Source of the DNA: Hoplostethus atlanticus
Lineage: Eukaryota; Chordata; Actinopteri; Trachichthyiformes; Trachichthyidae
Assembly (NCBI GenBank): GCA_034670405.1
Contig: JAXDDX010000041.1
Coordinates: forward strand, 1,185,001-1,249,000
Length of the DNA: 64,000 nucleotides
Reading direction: 5' to 3'
Position 1 is the first letter of the stretch. Each line of letters begins with the position of its first letter. The notes under the pieces were generated by a model. The model searched no databases and was not told the DNA's origin. It was given only the letters and a program-made list of their open reading frames with translations. The translations under genes and the position numbers were made by a program. Shown here one piece after another: positions 12,620 through 24,934 of this stretch.

Positions 12620-13440
12620 CGATAAAGGGCAGAGCAAGACAGAGGACACTTGTCTGTTGTTTCACGGTGAGCTCTCCCGCCGATGACGGGTGCCAGCTTG
12701 GCTAGGCCCTGTCAATACAACTCATATGCTTCATATTTATAACCTCCTCTCCATTTTACCCTAAGAGCCCGTGATGCATTATTTATGCTGCCAAGACGAT
12801 ATATTGGATTTTGCACTGACACTTCAATAAGATATTGTCCGTCCAACTTGAGCTGCTCCGTGCCAAATCGTAACATCTGTTCACAAACATCAAGCCTGTT
12901 GTGTTTCCATTCAAACCGGGCTTTGATATATTATGCTGTAATGCATATCCATTTTCGTCGGGCAACAGATTGACAGGTTTGCGGCGTTAATCTGTTTACA
13001 ACGGGTTTCAACACACGCGTCCCCAACCTCCACTTCCTCGCCGTCCTGTGTCGTGTTTAACATTAAAGGCCCCATGCATTTTTAATCGCAAACATGGTAG
13101 GGGAGTCGGGGGCCTCAATATTGCCCGGGTGCTATCTTTAGCGCGCCGCTCAGCCAGACAGGCAGAAAGGTTGGAGGAAAGTAATATGACCTTAATGTGT
13201 CAGACCTGGAGACCTCGGCTGGCTCAGCGCCTGTCAATATTACATCAGGATCAGCACTTTTGCAAACAGCCTCCTCACCTGAATCTCTCCTTTGCAGTGC
13301 GAGGCGAGGCTTTGGTGAGCCGCTTCCTGTTTTCCCCCCGCTTACATCGTATTTACCGTTACTGTGACGGCGTTTCAAGTGATGGAGGAATAGTATGTCC
13401 GTTTAACGGCTAGACGCGATAAGGCCGTGTCAATAGAAGG
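12620..13440. promoter_or_regulatory. Candidate conserved non-coding element cluster
   Basis: A long block without simple repeats or transposon ends, mixing GC-rich words with AT-rich factor-like cores such as GCATTATTTATG (about 12776) and GCGTTAATCTG. It has the texture typical of vertebrate developmental enhancers. The 121-codon and 87-codon frames crossing it in opposite directions show no protein signature and are treated as shadows. Conservation was not tested. Confidence 0.4.
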
Positions 13441-15337
13441 ATGTATTGTAAACAGGAAACAAAAGGCGGCGCGGCAAATAAGTCTGAGTATACGACTTGG
13501 CGCACGCAATACATCATGTCCCAGTTATCTCTGGTCGCATGAAATTGCTTGCTGGGATATTAAGCTGCGGCAACAATTTCAGATCCCGTGGGACGGTGTA
13601 TATTTAGAGTTTGACATTGTTTAACTTTCAGGTCTACACATTTAATGCATACGTTATCTCATGATAATCAGAACATGAGCGATCTGGTCACCTCTATTTT
13701 CATGGAGATGAGATCTACCCTAAGCTGGAGCGGTGTCTCCATTTCAAAAGCCGACTGACACACGCACAGATCATGAATGCTAATGGTCCTGTGGTATCGG
13801 CGGTGTTGTGTTTTCTGGTGTTCCTATCAACCCAATAATATCTTGTTTACAGTAAGCACAAAAAAAATGATGAGAATCTTGCAGTATTTATGTTTTTTTT
13901 TACAATGTCTACTTATTGATTGTGGTCCACCTGAAAAGATAAGGATACACTTCTTGGTTTAGAATATTGTATTTCCCTGACCAACTGACAGACAGTAACA
14001 TGCTCCAGACTCGGTATGCCTTTGGGAAGGAAACCCCGCCCCCCTCAGATTCTCCTCCACTGTTCTGTATCATCAGTGATGTTCAATACAGTCCAGGAGT
14101 TATTTTGTGATGAAGTTTTGCAATTTACCTTTTTGTTGCGTCCAACTTTCCTTCAATCTGCCTCGTTTACTTCTGCCTCAGTTAGTGAGTTCCTACATTT
14201 CCCAGAATGCCCTTTGATTTGCTGAATCCAGCCTTTGGTTTTACGTGTAAGTGGAAAGAGAAACAACAATCGTGTTGTTACAGCAAGACAGCGAGGTTTT
14301 CCAGGTGAGAAAAAGCGAGTCGTGCCCCTTTCTTAAAACACAACATTTCGTCACTGCATTGCATTCTGGTCTATCTTGGCTATTGTTGTGGAGAAATTGG
14401 TATCTCTGCCTCTTCTACGATGCATTTCTCCCTGTATGATTGTTGATGACATCGGTGCAAAATGAGTCTATTCAATTCTGAGGGTTTACATTTGCTCATT
14501 TATCCACAGGAATCAGAAAAATACACCACCAACAAGTTACATCTGCAATATTTTTTAACAGTGTAAATGCGTTTGAGGGTGGGTGGAGCTATGTCAATGT
14601 AAATAAATACCTATATTATTTCAACACAGTACCTCACTAGTATGTATGTTTACCAAGTAGGTTTATTAATAGGGACGTAAAGGCTCTGCTGGAATAAAGC
14701 ACCGGGAGTCTGAGGCAAAAGATGCCTGCGGCAGCAACACCCCCTCCACGCTCAGTATTAAAACAAATAACATCTGCTACTGTTAACACCACCTTCACTG
14801 CAGCTGTGTTGATTCCTCATAATCCCCAAAGAATATGAGCCCACACTGGTAATGCCTCAACAACTGTCATAACTGTTTCATCAACGCAAAAAAGCATTTG
14901 TTTGCACCCGGCCCGGCGCTTTTATTACAAATGACATCAGAGGCGCTTTATAGCCCTGCGATGCGGCAACAGGTTATAAGCCTTTTTTATGTTACTGCAG
15001 TACTCGTTAGGTAGCTGACAGCCCAGTGTGCGTAATTGGTTACGTTCCAAACAAAAACAAACAAACAAAAACAAACAATAATACTGCCGAAGAAAAAGAA
15101 AAATGTCAAAATAAAAGTAGTCAAATGGGAAAATTGCTCCCATTAAGCATCCGTGTTGGTACCCACTGAGAGGTGCATGCAAATAATTATATTCTCTACA
15201 TAAATAAAGGAGAAAATTCGGGGTTAAAATAGTAAATTTGCCAACTCAGAGTGCAGCAAAGCTAAATAGAGTAACTTTGCACTTGGAAGAGCCCTAAAGA
15301 CATGGCTCTGTCCAGCAGCAACTCTCCGCTGACCTAC
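13441..15337. other. Intergenic DNA, no gene seen
   Basis: No exon found. Phrases such as TTTCCCAGAATGCCCTTTG (about 14197) and GCATTGCATTCTGG (about 14358) are the kind often met in dispersed fish repeats, so 14080-14460 may be old transposon sequence, but no ends were found. An (AAAC)n-rich patch lies near 15050-15078. Confidence 0.5.
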
Positions 15338-15400
15338 ATTTACATTTAGCTGATGCTCTTATCCAACTTACAATGGGCACAATAGCAGACTAAGCCTAAC
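15338..15400 (-). mobile_element. SINE tail fragment
   Basis: TACATTTACATTTAGCTGATGCTCTTATCCAACTTACAATG, split here by position, matches in antisense the common teleost tail that reads 'GGATAAGAGCGTCTGC...AAATGTAAATG'. The tRNA-like head is missing. Confidence 0.65.
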
Positions 15401-16459
15401 TTCCCAGACTGCCAACGTCGAAAGCAACCAATAGCAAGGAGTGCAAGGGTCAAAGCCACAGAAGGCTATTAGATAGGAGGGATTTTTATTAACGCCAAGG
15501 GGACTTTGAGAACCAGAAGAAACCGCATTGCTTATTCATCCATCCGTCAGCTACATAATAATCCTGAAGTTGCAACACTGAAAGGACAATGACTTCTTTA
15601 AACAGAACTGGGACCCAATGTGAACTGCCCTGCTTTATCACTTACAAATGGTATTTCTATTAGACGGCGAACCTGGAAAGATCAGCGCTGTAATATCGGG
15701 CTACTGAGACAATTCCATGTAAAAACTGATTCCATAAGTAAATCTTTATTTAAAAGCTTCAGCAGGGGGCCCGTCAAAGAGCCTTGCACCATTCACGGTC
15801 CAATGCTGGAGGACAAACATCCTTACATTTTTTGTCCTCCATTAAGAGCATGTGGTACAACAAAGAGAAGACCTTCCCTTTTCAAATGCGTGAAAGTATG
15901 CAGTACTTCACATGTACAGTACCTCACATGTTTTTGTCCATTGTTTTTTTTACCTTATTTGTTCATGAAATTGAAATGACACTATTTCTAACGTGGAAAA
16001 ATGAGGTCTACACGTATTTTAGCCAGATACATTGCGCCGACAGGTTGTCATTTATTTTGATGCAACGAGTAGAGCATTTCAAAATTTTTGACAAGATACG
16101 TTTTGATCTATATCTGCCCTTTCCTGTCCATTTGTGTGTGTTACCTGTGTGTGTGTGTGTGGAGCATATTATGCGATAGGAAGTATATATGTTATCAGAT
16201 TACCTCAGGGGGATCTTTAGTCGTTGGCTCAATCTTGGTTCACTTACCTGAGCCACCAAGGTTACTAGACTCTGACCTCCATTTCTGCAATCTCTGGACC
16301 ATTTGGATTTTTCCACTGCCATCTGGCTGCAATAGCTTTTTGGAATTCATTGCCCTCGATGTTCAACGCGGAAATTATTTAATGTGTGGGAATACTGTAC
16401 CGGGGAAGCTCACCTCTGATAAACTCGCCCTTTTCAGGTCTGGCCCCCGTTAAATATGA
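15401..16459. other. Intergenic DNA, no gene seen
   Basis: Overlapping forward frames of 119-131 codons at 15620-16453 have no recognisable domain and include low-complexity GT-rich sequence (16143-16162). I see no splice-bounded exon. Confidence 0.5.
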
Positions 16460-17240
16460 AATATTCTACGCATCAGATGTGATAAGCTGTACTGGCTTAC
16501 TGCAACATCCAACATTCAAAATATAGCCTCCGTTTTTTTTTTCTTCTCGAGGCCATGTCTAAAAAGTGAACCGGAGAGACTATTACCGTGTGTTATGATG
16601 CAAACTGCTGATTACACCTCACTGAGCATTCACCTCAGTGGCGATGCACTCCTGTGCCTCGACAAGCAGTTAGATCCCAGAGCTCCGGCTAAATTGAACA
16701 ATCAGGAATGGTATTTGACGGCATTAAGACTGGAGATGAAAGGAAGGACACTTCAGTTATCAACAGGATAATGGGACTGCTGCCTCTCACTTTGTGTCCA
16801 ATGAAATGGGACTCGGTTAATTATCCTTGCCATTAATTAGGCCATCCCATCAAGGAGAAAGTGGTTACTCTTCATTGACAATATACCGTATAATATTGAA
16901 TTATTGCCCGAAAGAAATGGCTTTTCTGTATTCACAATGGTCTGCCCTTTTAATGTGCAGGGGCGATCACAAAGGAAGGCAGAAACAAAGCCATGTTTTC
17001 GCTGTATACGTAACACAGCTATACTATTTAAATCTGTATGTCATATGTGCTTTTAATAATCCCAGTCTGGATTTCTTGGAGCATATCCATTATGGGTATT
17101 ATGCACGATTGCTTACGAAATGGGAACAGAGCCATTAGAACAAATCTGACCAATGCCATTAGTATTAATATGTCTTTCTTGCTGACATAACGGAAATCCC
17201 TTTGATGTATCCCACAGGAATTAAAGGGTATATGGGGAAA
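16460..17240. promoter_or_regulatory. Candidate conserved non-coding element cluster
   Basis: Rich in homeodomain-type cores, e.g. GGTTAATTATCC (about 16815) and CATTAATTAGG (about 16831), with AGGGGCGATCACAAAGG near 16960. There are no simple repeats and no transposon ends. One of the clearest enhancer-like stretches in the window, although this is inference only. Confidence 0.45.
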
Positions 17241-20200
17241 CTCTGAGGCAGCATAGTGCATCTGTGTTTAGCACCTCACCGCAAAGTAGAAAAAGAAACA
17301 TAAATAATTGTATTGGTTGAGTTACACCACAGTGTCTGGACCATTTCTTTCATAGCACAAGCTAGCTAACTGGTAAAGCTTGAATGGCAAAGAGGGAACT
17401 TATATATAAATGGAAATTATTATTATTATTTTTTTTTAATTCATTCATGACCATGGCATTCATGATCTTGGAAGGTCAGCAGGTTAGCTAACTAGCTTAC
17501 CGAGATAGCTTTAGGCTAGTACGGCTAGTTTGAACAAGTTTGAAGGTCACTTAGGGTAACTAGCTAAACAACTTAGTATGGGTAGATTACATGTTTTCAG
17601 TTGGTATCGCTCTGCTTTAAACACATGATTTAGAGTGGGTTTATGAACATCAGTGCACTCTTATGATTGAATTTATTACTTGATTGCAACAAGCTCTTCC
17701 GTTCCAACGAGCACCCCGTTGATACCAATGAGACCTTTGTCCCATAAGGTTGAAGAGTATAATAGCAAAGCAAATGAATGGAAATAATCAGTTTGTTAAT
17801 CAATGCCAATGCCAATTTGCTAATGAGGAGACGTTATGTAAAAGCACACAAAGGCAATTTAATTTAGACGTCTTTTACTGTAGCAAAACATCATTTACAT
17901 AACAAGATCATAAAGCACCCTGTTGACTTCACTGCTCCATGTAGTATAATTATATAAATATTTGAAATACAAAAGTGTTAAGCATGTATTATGGATCATA
18001 GATAAGCAGAAACAAGAAACGTTAAACAGTGCACCTTTAATTTGACTTCCTTCCAGACAGACGTATCTCAAGAACCATACAACTTTCAAACAAAATCCAT
18101 ACAATTTCAGCAATTAATACAACATGACGTCTTTAAAAAATGTTCATACATGAAGCTTCATCGTTTGTTCAGGCAGGACACATAGTCGTGCGCTGATCAT
18201 CATCTGATCCGAACAAACTCCAATCACGATTTGACACTTTAACAAGGCGACCTATTTAAGCCGCCAGCTCCTCAGTCATCCCTGCGGTTCCTACCTGCTG
18301 CTTACTCCCCTCCACCACCCCACCCCTTCCTCCTCCTTATTATTCAATGTACTTGCAATGGTTGCCTGTTGAATTTATGTGTATTCATATCTCATGATTT
18401 GTGTCTGCTGGGTTTCTGTTCTGTATACCCTTAGGGGGGGGTCAATTGCGCTCCCCGCTAAATCTTTAGCATGCTGCTTGGATTCATACAGGGAGCGCCC
18501 GAGAGAGCAGAGCCTGTACCACCAAATACAACTGTATGACCATTTGTGCAATAAATAGTTGTAACTTCATGACATGCCTATATGAACATGTTCTAGGATG
18601 GTTCTCTGTGGGCTGCAGGGCAACGCTGACGGGGCTTGAGCACCTATGTACCAAACCATTGAATTCTGAGTTGGGATTTGCCAAGGATAGCACCTACGGC
18701 AGTAGCACCCAAAGACAAGTTTGATCCCTGCCACGGGTGACAAATCTATCCATCATCTAAACCTAACCTTAACCAACTCATGTTTTATTGCTGTTGTTTC
18801 TGAAGAGCATAAGCATAGAGCTGTGCTTTCTCTCCGACAGCAAAAGCTTTCTCACTGAAGCACTCACCGGGAAACCTAAATAAATTCCCCCGGGCAACAC
18901 TCGTGTTCCTCGTACTCCATAATAAGGAAGCCTCTGCGGGGAGCGCCAAATCCTGCTGGGCAGGCCGCATCAGTGAGGGTTAGCTCTACAGGTCGAGGTC
19001 CACATCAAGAAAGACAAATGCAACCTAAATTTAAAACTTCTCACCCGTTACTGCGGCCTAACTTCAACCACAGCAAACTTATTTCACTGAATTAACTTAA
19101 ATCTGCAGCTTTTCGGGGTGAGGCAGCAAAGTGTATCATCACTCATCTTGATGAACTGTTTACTTTGAAAGGGCATCTTAGGGCTCATAAACAGACACAG
19201 ACTGGTAATGTATAATTATGTAGAATTTATTGTATTCATTTGTGGTTATGAAAATGTGAGTTTTAATCACTTTCTCTTATTTTGTCTAAACAAAACCTTT
19301 TCTGGATATTACTGTAACCATAACCTTAAACTCATCAATTTGTTGTCGGCTAAACAAAATTTTAATTGTCATTTTGTGTTAGCCCTTCCAGTGGATAATA
19401 GATAACAATGTTAATTCTGTATATTATTTGTGTTTTTATACTTTAGTTGTAGTTTGTTACAATGTGGGCTTATGCATCTACAGGGTTTGCACGTGTTCCC
19501 TTGAGACTCACATCATTCTTGCCTAACTTTTTACACGCAAACAATGATTCATGCCACGCAGCTCAAGCAGTAATGTAATCCCAAACATCAGGCTCCGTGT
19601 TTAAAAAAAAAAAAAAAACTTTAACGTATTCATGCAAATCACACACTTGACGTGTTTCCTGTCAGTTTAATCAACATACGCTAGAAAAAAAAACAACGAC
19701 CTGAATGTAAAATTGAACTTGACTGACTTTCCTGCATAATGTGAGCGTGTGCTTCAAATTGAAGTGTGCACAGCATATTTCTCCAATGTAAAGTATTGCA
19801 CGGTTGTACAACGTGAGACATGGCTCGTTCAGGGGCAGCCGTGTGATGGACAGACATCGCAATTATAGTAATGAAAGGCTCATAGAAGACGTTAGCTCCT
19901 CCATTCGAAATCCACTGATGTGCGGTACAAGTGGTCCCGAGTGGGCCGCTGAACATGGGAGAAGAATTCCTTTTTATTATCGGCTACCAAAAGGGGGTAC
20001 TAAAGGTGTACGCTTCAAAGACTTCCATTATGTCTTAATTTTGTGAGATACACGGGCAGACTGGTACACGTCTACTTTGACATGGAAGGCAAACACAGAA
20101 GGCAAACCCTCAAGGTGATGAAAGATAAGTACCGCGCGCGCACACACACTTTTACTGTCAAAACAAATATGAAATTAACAATTTCTTAAGTGACTTCACA

Positions 20201-20516
20201 ATGTGGACATTTCTCACTGTGTGAGAGAATATTGATTTTGCATGACTGCGCAGCTCATCGTGATTCACGGTCTACTTTAATCAGAAAGGTTCAAACACTG
20301 AGACATTTTTTTTGATTATGGAGCAATATTGACTCAACAAAGTCAAAGATTTTAGTTATTTCTGCAGCTGGCAAGTCTTTCTATTTGCTCCTAAAATTGT
20401 TCTCCATTTGTGACTTTGAAAATTAATTCATTAAATTTAGAATGTCATTTGTGATTTGAACATAGTGTTGTGACTGGGATAGTTTTGCTGACGTGGGTTA
20501 TGCTACTGCAGTCCTA
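17241..20516. other. Intergenic DNA, no gene seen
   Basis: Long AT-rich interval. It has a T run near 17431, a G run near 18433, CTAGCTAAC words at 17350-17580, and a poly-A stretch. The segment at 18480-18780 is GC-richer but shows no protein signature. No gene, RNA or bounded element is supported. Confidence 0.5.
19603..19618. repeat. poly-A run
   Basis: Sixteen consecutive A; no associated retrocopy was recognised. Confidence 0.9.
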
Positions 20517-20518
20517 AA

Positions 20519-20544
20519 CTATCTATCTATCTATCTATCTATCT
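20519..20544. repeat. (ATCT)n microsatellite
   Basis: About six tandem ATCT units. Confidence 0.95.
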
Positions 20545-20616
20545 GATTGATTGTTTGAGTGCTTGTTTATCAAGATCATTATAAAATCAATCAAAGACTG
20601 AATGTTTTGTTCTCCA

Positions 20617-21022
20617 AAAATTGTATACCATGACACATGCATCAAAACACACGCATCTCTTGTGGAACGTACTTTCCCAGACTGATTGCTGGTTTGCTAC
20701 AGAGCCAGCACATTTAAAAGTGCGAGTGCGTGCACGTCAGCTGAATCATCCATTCAGTCGCAACTTGAAAGGACGCAGTTTAGATATGAAGTGATCTGTG
20801 GTCATCCCACATTAACAACAGAGTAGCGTCACACGGCGGGTTGCAAATTAAACAGCACAAGGAGTATGCACATTCACAATTAAACCTGCCTCAGGAAACA
20901 TCATCTTTTTTTTTTCATCTAAACTGTTTGGCAACAAGCTATTCTGTCAACCCCGGGTTATGTTATGTTTTAATTTGGCACCAGGCGTAGAATCATATTG
21001 TCTTTTCAGAAGATGGCTGAAG
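20617..21022 (+). repeat. Direct duplicate module, copy A
   Basis: Shares order and sequence with 22893-23246. Common blocks, in order: TGCATCAAAA; a GAGCCAGCAC-like word; a TATA-like TTTAAAAG (20713-20720); a GCGTG...ACGTCAGCTGA box holding a CRE half site; a 31-bp identical block starting TGTGGTCATCCCAC (20797-20827); GTATGCACATTC; CCTGCCTCAGG; and AACTGTTT.GCAACAAGCTA. I judge overall similarity at about 80% by eye. There is no long open frame. A duplicated promoter-like module and an old LTR pair are the two explanations considered. Confidence 0.85.
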
Positions 21023-22892
21023 CCTGAGGCGAGAAAAGAAGGCAGATTTCCTATGTCAGTTTCATTGTCTCCCTTGCTAGCTAAAAAGCTAGCTTGAAGG
21101 CCATAATAAATTTCACCCATCATCACATTTAGATAAACAACTTTTTATAGCCTACAGTAGTGGAAGGATGGTGAAAATGGAACGCCTGTACCATACCAAA
21201 AAAAAAAAAAAATCTGTCTAATTTAATGGTGGAGTAATGATAAATAGGTACTGAAAATGAGTATACAGTGACTAAAATGTTGTCCAAGTCCAAAGAGGCT
21301 GGACTGCATACTGACAGGAACATTCATTGTTTAAAACACAAGCATGACCATTCCTCATTAATTAGCAGCTGAAAGTGATCTCTGGCTCCCTAGTGGATCA
21401 GCTGCCTTCATTTGCTCCATGGAGAATGCAGCAACGTCAGGCTACATGGCATGCTAGTTAGCTATATTAGCAATTTAACCACAAACATAACTTATAACGT
21501 GCTGCATTCCTACAGAGAAGCACTGATTGTACAGCAGAGCGCTTTATTATGAAAAACCAGGGTATGTGCTGTGTTACGACCATAAACAGATTATATATAT
21601 ATTCCCATACATCACTTTATGGCTGCAGTCCATGCAAACTAATGGCAGTGAGGAACCTGGAAGTAAGTTCTTCCATTGTCTAATTTGTCTGAGTTGTGTG
21701 AAAAGTTGCAGCTCTGGTGTGAACATTCATGGCTGAAAGAAAACTTTCACAATAATAGAACCTTTACTTTTGTTTATTAGACAGAGGCAGACATGATTTC
21801 TAACAATATGATTTCCTCAAAAGGGAAAAAAGGTATGATTTTCACTGCCCTGCAGCCCAAACTGACCATAATACGTCAGTGGGGGGTTGATAGGGTTGTT
21901 GATCAATACCAGTGACTGAATGATTACCTCTCCAGGTGCTGAGATTTCTGGCTTTTAAAACTCACTTTCCAGCCTGTACTCTGTTTTGGAACAAAAACAC
22001 CCATTAACCCAAAAATCTCCAACAGTATTTCACTTCCAATCCCCTAGAGGTCAATTAAGGTCATAGATTACTTAATTCCTCTTTAAGGTAGTTGAGCAGT
22101 GCATGATGGGATTATTGTGACGGACTTAGTTTGCAATAATAAGCAGTAGTCCCAACAGTAAGCTATAAGGTGATGTTGGTAAGCAGTGAGTGAGTAGTTA
22201 AGAGCTCAATGTGTTGCTCAATGGCACTTCAGCAGCACACATGAATGTGGATGAACGCACATTGGCTATATTAGGAATCAAACCCTTCCCGTTACAGATT
22301 GTTCTCTTGAATTGTTAGGCGTCCCTGCTGCGGCAACCCATCTGGCACAGGTTAACGTAGCCGGCAGATCTCATGGCGCAAAATTTTGCAACTGCAGGCT
22401 GCTCATACTGTTTCACACTGTCCTCTGGGTTTGATTGTAGCCTATAGATGACATATGTTTTACTGGTTTGGGTTGGCCCATTCTACCGTAGCCTGTTGTG
22501 TTACTGCTGTTCTCATCAAATGCATTGAAATGTGGAATACCGTTGACCCCTCTGTCAGTTCTGCTGCTACATTTATTCCGCTAAACGGTGTTGAATGAAA
22601 GCATTCAACCACATTTTCTCCCCGTCTGTGTTGTTTCACTCTCCTTGAACTGACTACTAACAGAGTGAAATAGTTGGAAGTGTTCTCGTTCTGTACACTC
22701 AGCATCCATACACCGGGTCCTCGTGTACACCTGAGCAACATCTGCCGCTGTGTAGGACGAGGAAATGAAATTATCCACTCTCTCCTGGTGACAGGTGCAT
22801 AGCTTTGGCATCTGCCAACTACTGCCATCACTACCCCTATCGTGGCTGAGGTTAATGACGTGACGTCTTTGACATCAACCAAAAAGTAGGTC
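21023..22892. other. Spacer between the two duplicate modules
   Basis: Holds no gag, protease or reverse-transcriptase signature in any frame, and no primer-binding-site-like TGGCGCC word directly after copy A. A 145-codon minus-strand frame at 22460-22897 has no recognisable domain. Includes the small palindrome GCTAGCTAAAAAGCTAGC (about 21077) and an A run at 21198-21211. 22190-22280 resembles a degraded repeat (TTGCTCAATGGCACTTCAGCA). Confidence 0.55.
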
Positions 22893-23246
22893 AACAAAAA
22901 TTTTGTTAAATGACAAATGCATCAAAAGGTTTTATGGCACACACCTTCCTGGAGCCATTGCTGATTTGCTACAAAAGCCAGCACGTATAAAAGTGTGAGC
23001 GCGTGTACGTCAGCTGACTCATCCATCTAGTTGCAACTTGCAAGGCCACAGTCTCGATAAGAACTGATGTGTGGTCATCCCACATTAACAACAGAGTAGC
23101 TTCACACAGTGGGTGGCAAATGAAACAGCACAAGCAGTATGCACATTCAGAGTTAATCCTGCCTCAGGGTTTCTGCCTTCTGAACTGTTTAGCAACAAGC
23201 TACGCTGTCATTCAAACCCAGGTTGTGTTCAGCAGATAGCTGAGAT
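22893..23246 (+). repeat. Direct duplicate module, copy B
   Basis: Counterpart of 20617-21022, 2.27 kb away in the same orientation. Copy B carries a consensus TATAAAAG (22986-22993), followed 15-25 bp later by TACGTCAGCTGACTCATCC, i.e. a CRE-like half site and an AP-1-like TGACTCA. The 31-bp identical block is at 23070-23100. Whether transcription starts here cannot be seen from sequence. The TATA plus downstream CRE/AP-1 order is real in the letters; function is inference. Confidence 0.85.
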
Positions 23247-23799
23247 AGATAATGGATCCCTTCTTTCCTAGCATTTCAAAAGTGCACGTACATGTGATGC
23301 TCTCACCTTGTCGGCTGTAAGATTTGAATGATACAGGATAATTGAGGATATGGTGGCTGAACTGCAAAATAAATATGTTTGGTCATTTGAGAATGCTTCT
23401 CCACTGTGATTCATTTCTGAATTGAAATGTCTAGCTTTTTTTAAAACCACCCTATGGGATTGTGAAACATCTCTCTCCTTGGGTCATCTCAGCTCTCTGA
23501 TCTAGAGTTGCAAAAACTTTCCTAATGGCTCCTTTGTTGAACTTTCAATATAAATGTGTTACATTAAAAACGTTGAAATCAGCAGAATAAAACTTGCTTA
23601 CTTTGTTTGCTTGTGAGCTTGACTGATAGATTGTACCGAGTCAGTGTTGCATTAGGCCTGTGTTGCAATTAGCCACAAAAAAATATATAATTTGTATAAA
23701 CATTTGACTGGCATATTTTCCCCTTTGTTGATGAGATTATATTTGCTAGGATAGAACTAATTAACTAGAGATTTGGGATAGACTGTTCTCTCAGTAAGT
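23247..23799. other. Intergenic DNA, no gene seen
   Basis: AT-rich, with no supported feature. Confidence 0.55.
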
Positions 23800-24520
23800 G
23801 CTGAAGGAAAAAGTTGCTTTTGGTTCTGTCAAAGAACCAGCGCGGTTCGTTTTTCTGCATTTGAAAATGATTAGTGCTGTGTGGGGACTATCGATACCAA
23901 AGGTCATGTTTCTGAACATGTTTATTTCCAGAAAATGAATGTGCCTGCTCAGTGCCCAGCAGGCTATTGTGTGTAATACCAGCGCTTTACATGAGGCTTA
24001 AACTCGGCCTGACAGCGGCAGGAAGCTGCTTCCCATCATGTTTCCCCTCTTGCCTCTTGACGTGTTTTTACATTACATAGAACAATCATTCATACGGGAA
24101 GGGGAATTAGCGTGGCTACTCTTGGGGAAGTACACACACCCACCGAAACATAGTGCGGATACATAAGACAGACTACCGCAGCGCACAGACCAGACTGAAA
24201 GGGCTCCAAAAGGCCTCTGAAGGTCATCCAATCAATCCCAACTTTTGCCAGTTGCCTTTCCAACGGTCCCTGTATGTTGTATCAACGCCGGCTTGTCCTC
24301 TGGTGGCATTGATTGAGGAGGATGTTCAAGGGAAGGGCATCTTTAATTGTACACAAAATAAAGCTCCCCGGACTTTCTTCCAGCCCGTTGTTGGATGGGC
24401 AGGGATTAATTAAGTACATCTGCAGCAGGCAGTGTTGACTGTGCGGGAACTGGGTGATTATCTGTGATGGGTCGTGGGATCACCCAGGGGGAAGAAACGC
24501 CTGCATGGCTGTTCAGCTGT
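23800..24520. promoter_or_regulatory. Candidate conserved non-coding element cluster
   Basis: Non-repetitive block with words such as CTTTAATTGTACACAAAATA (about 24342) and GGGATTAATTAAG (about 24402), free of transposon ends. Enhancer-like by texture only. Confidence 0.4.
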
Positions 24521-24934
24521 CTCGATGTAGGCAACTTTCTTTCAAGAATCACAGTGTGGGGGCTTCATGATATTTTTTCCCCTCTTCGCTTGTTTGTTTG
24601 AGTGAAATGGTTGCTTATTCAAAATGTGTATCATAAGAATGCTCTGCACAAAAGTTGAACTACTTAAACTTTCATGCACTGACTCAGCGTATTATTGCAC
24701 AAGTGTGTGCATGTATCAAGGGCTGGCTTTAGCTTCTAGGTCTTTTGAGATCTAAGTGTAAAATTCATTGCAACACGTGCCCCCAAACTACCCTGACAGC
24801 CCTAACTGTCAGTGCAGTTCAGCTAATTAAAGTACAAAGGGGGTTATAAGTTGGTTCCTCAAGGTTTCATTTTAGGCCCCACCCTTGTTTTTCTATTGAT
24901 ATGCTCCTTCACTGTCTGGCCTGGTAGACACAAA

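Noticed and set aside
22460..22897. 145-codon minus-strand frame
   Set aside because: No protein signature, and it ends in the start of duplicate module copy B. Treated as chance.
20617..23246. Complete LTR retrotransposon
   Set aside because: The paired segments could be LTRs, but no primer-binding site, polypurine tract, target-site copy, gag or polymerase frame was seen between them. Left as an open alternative.
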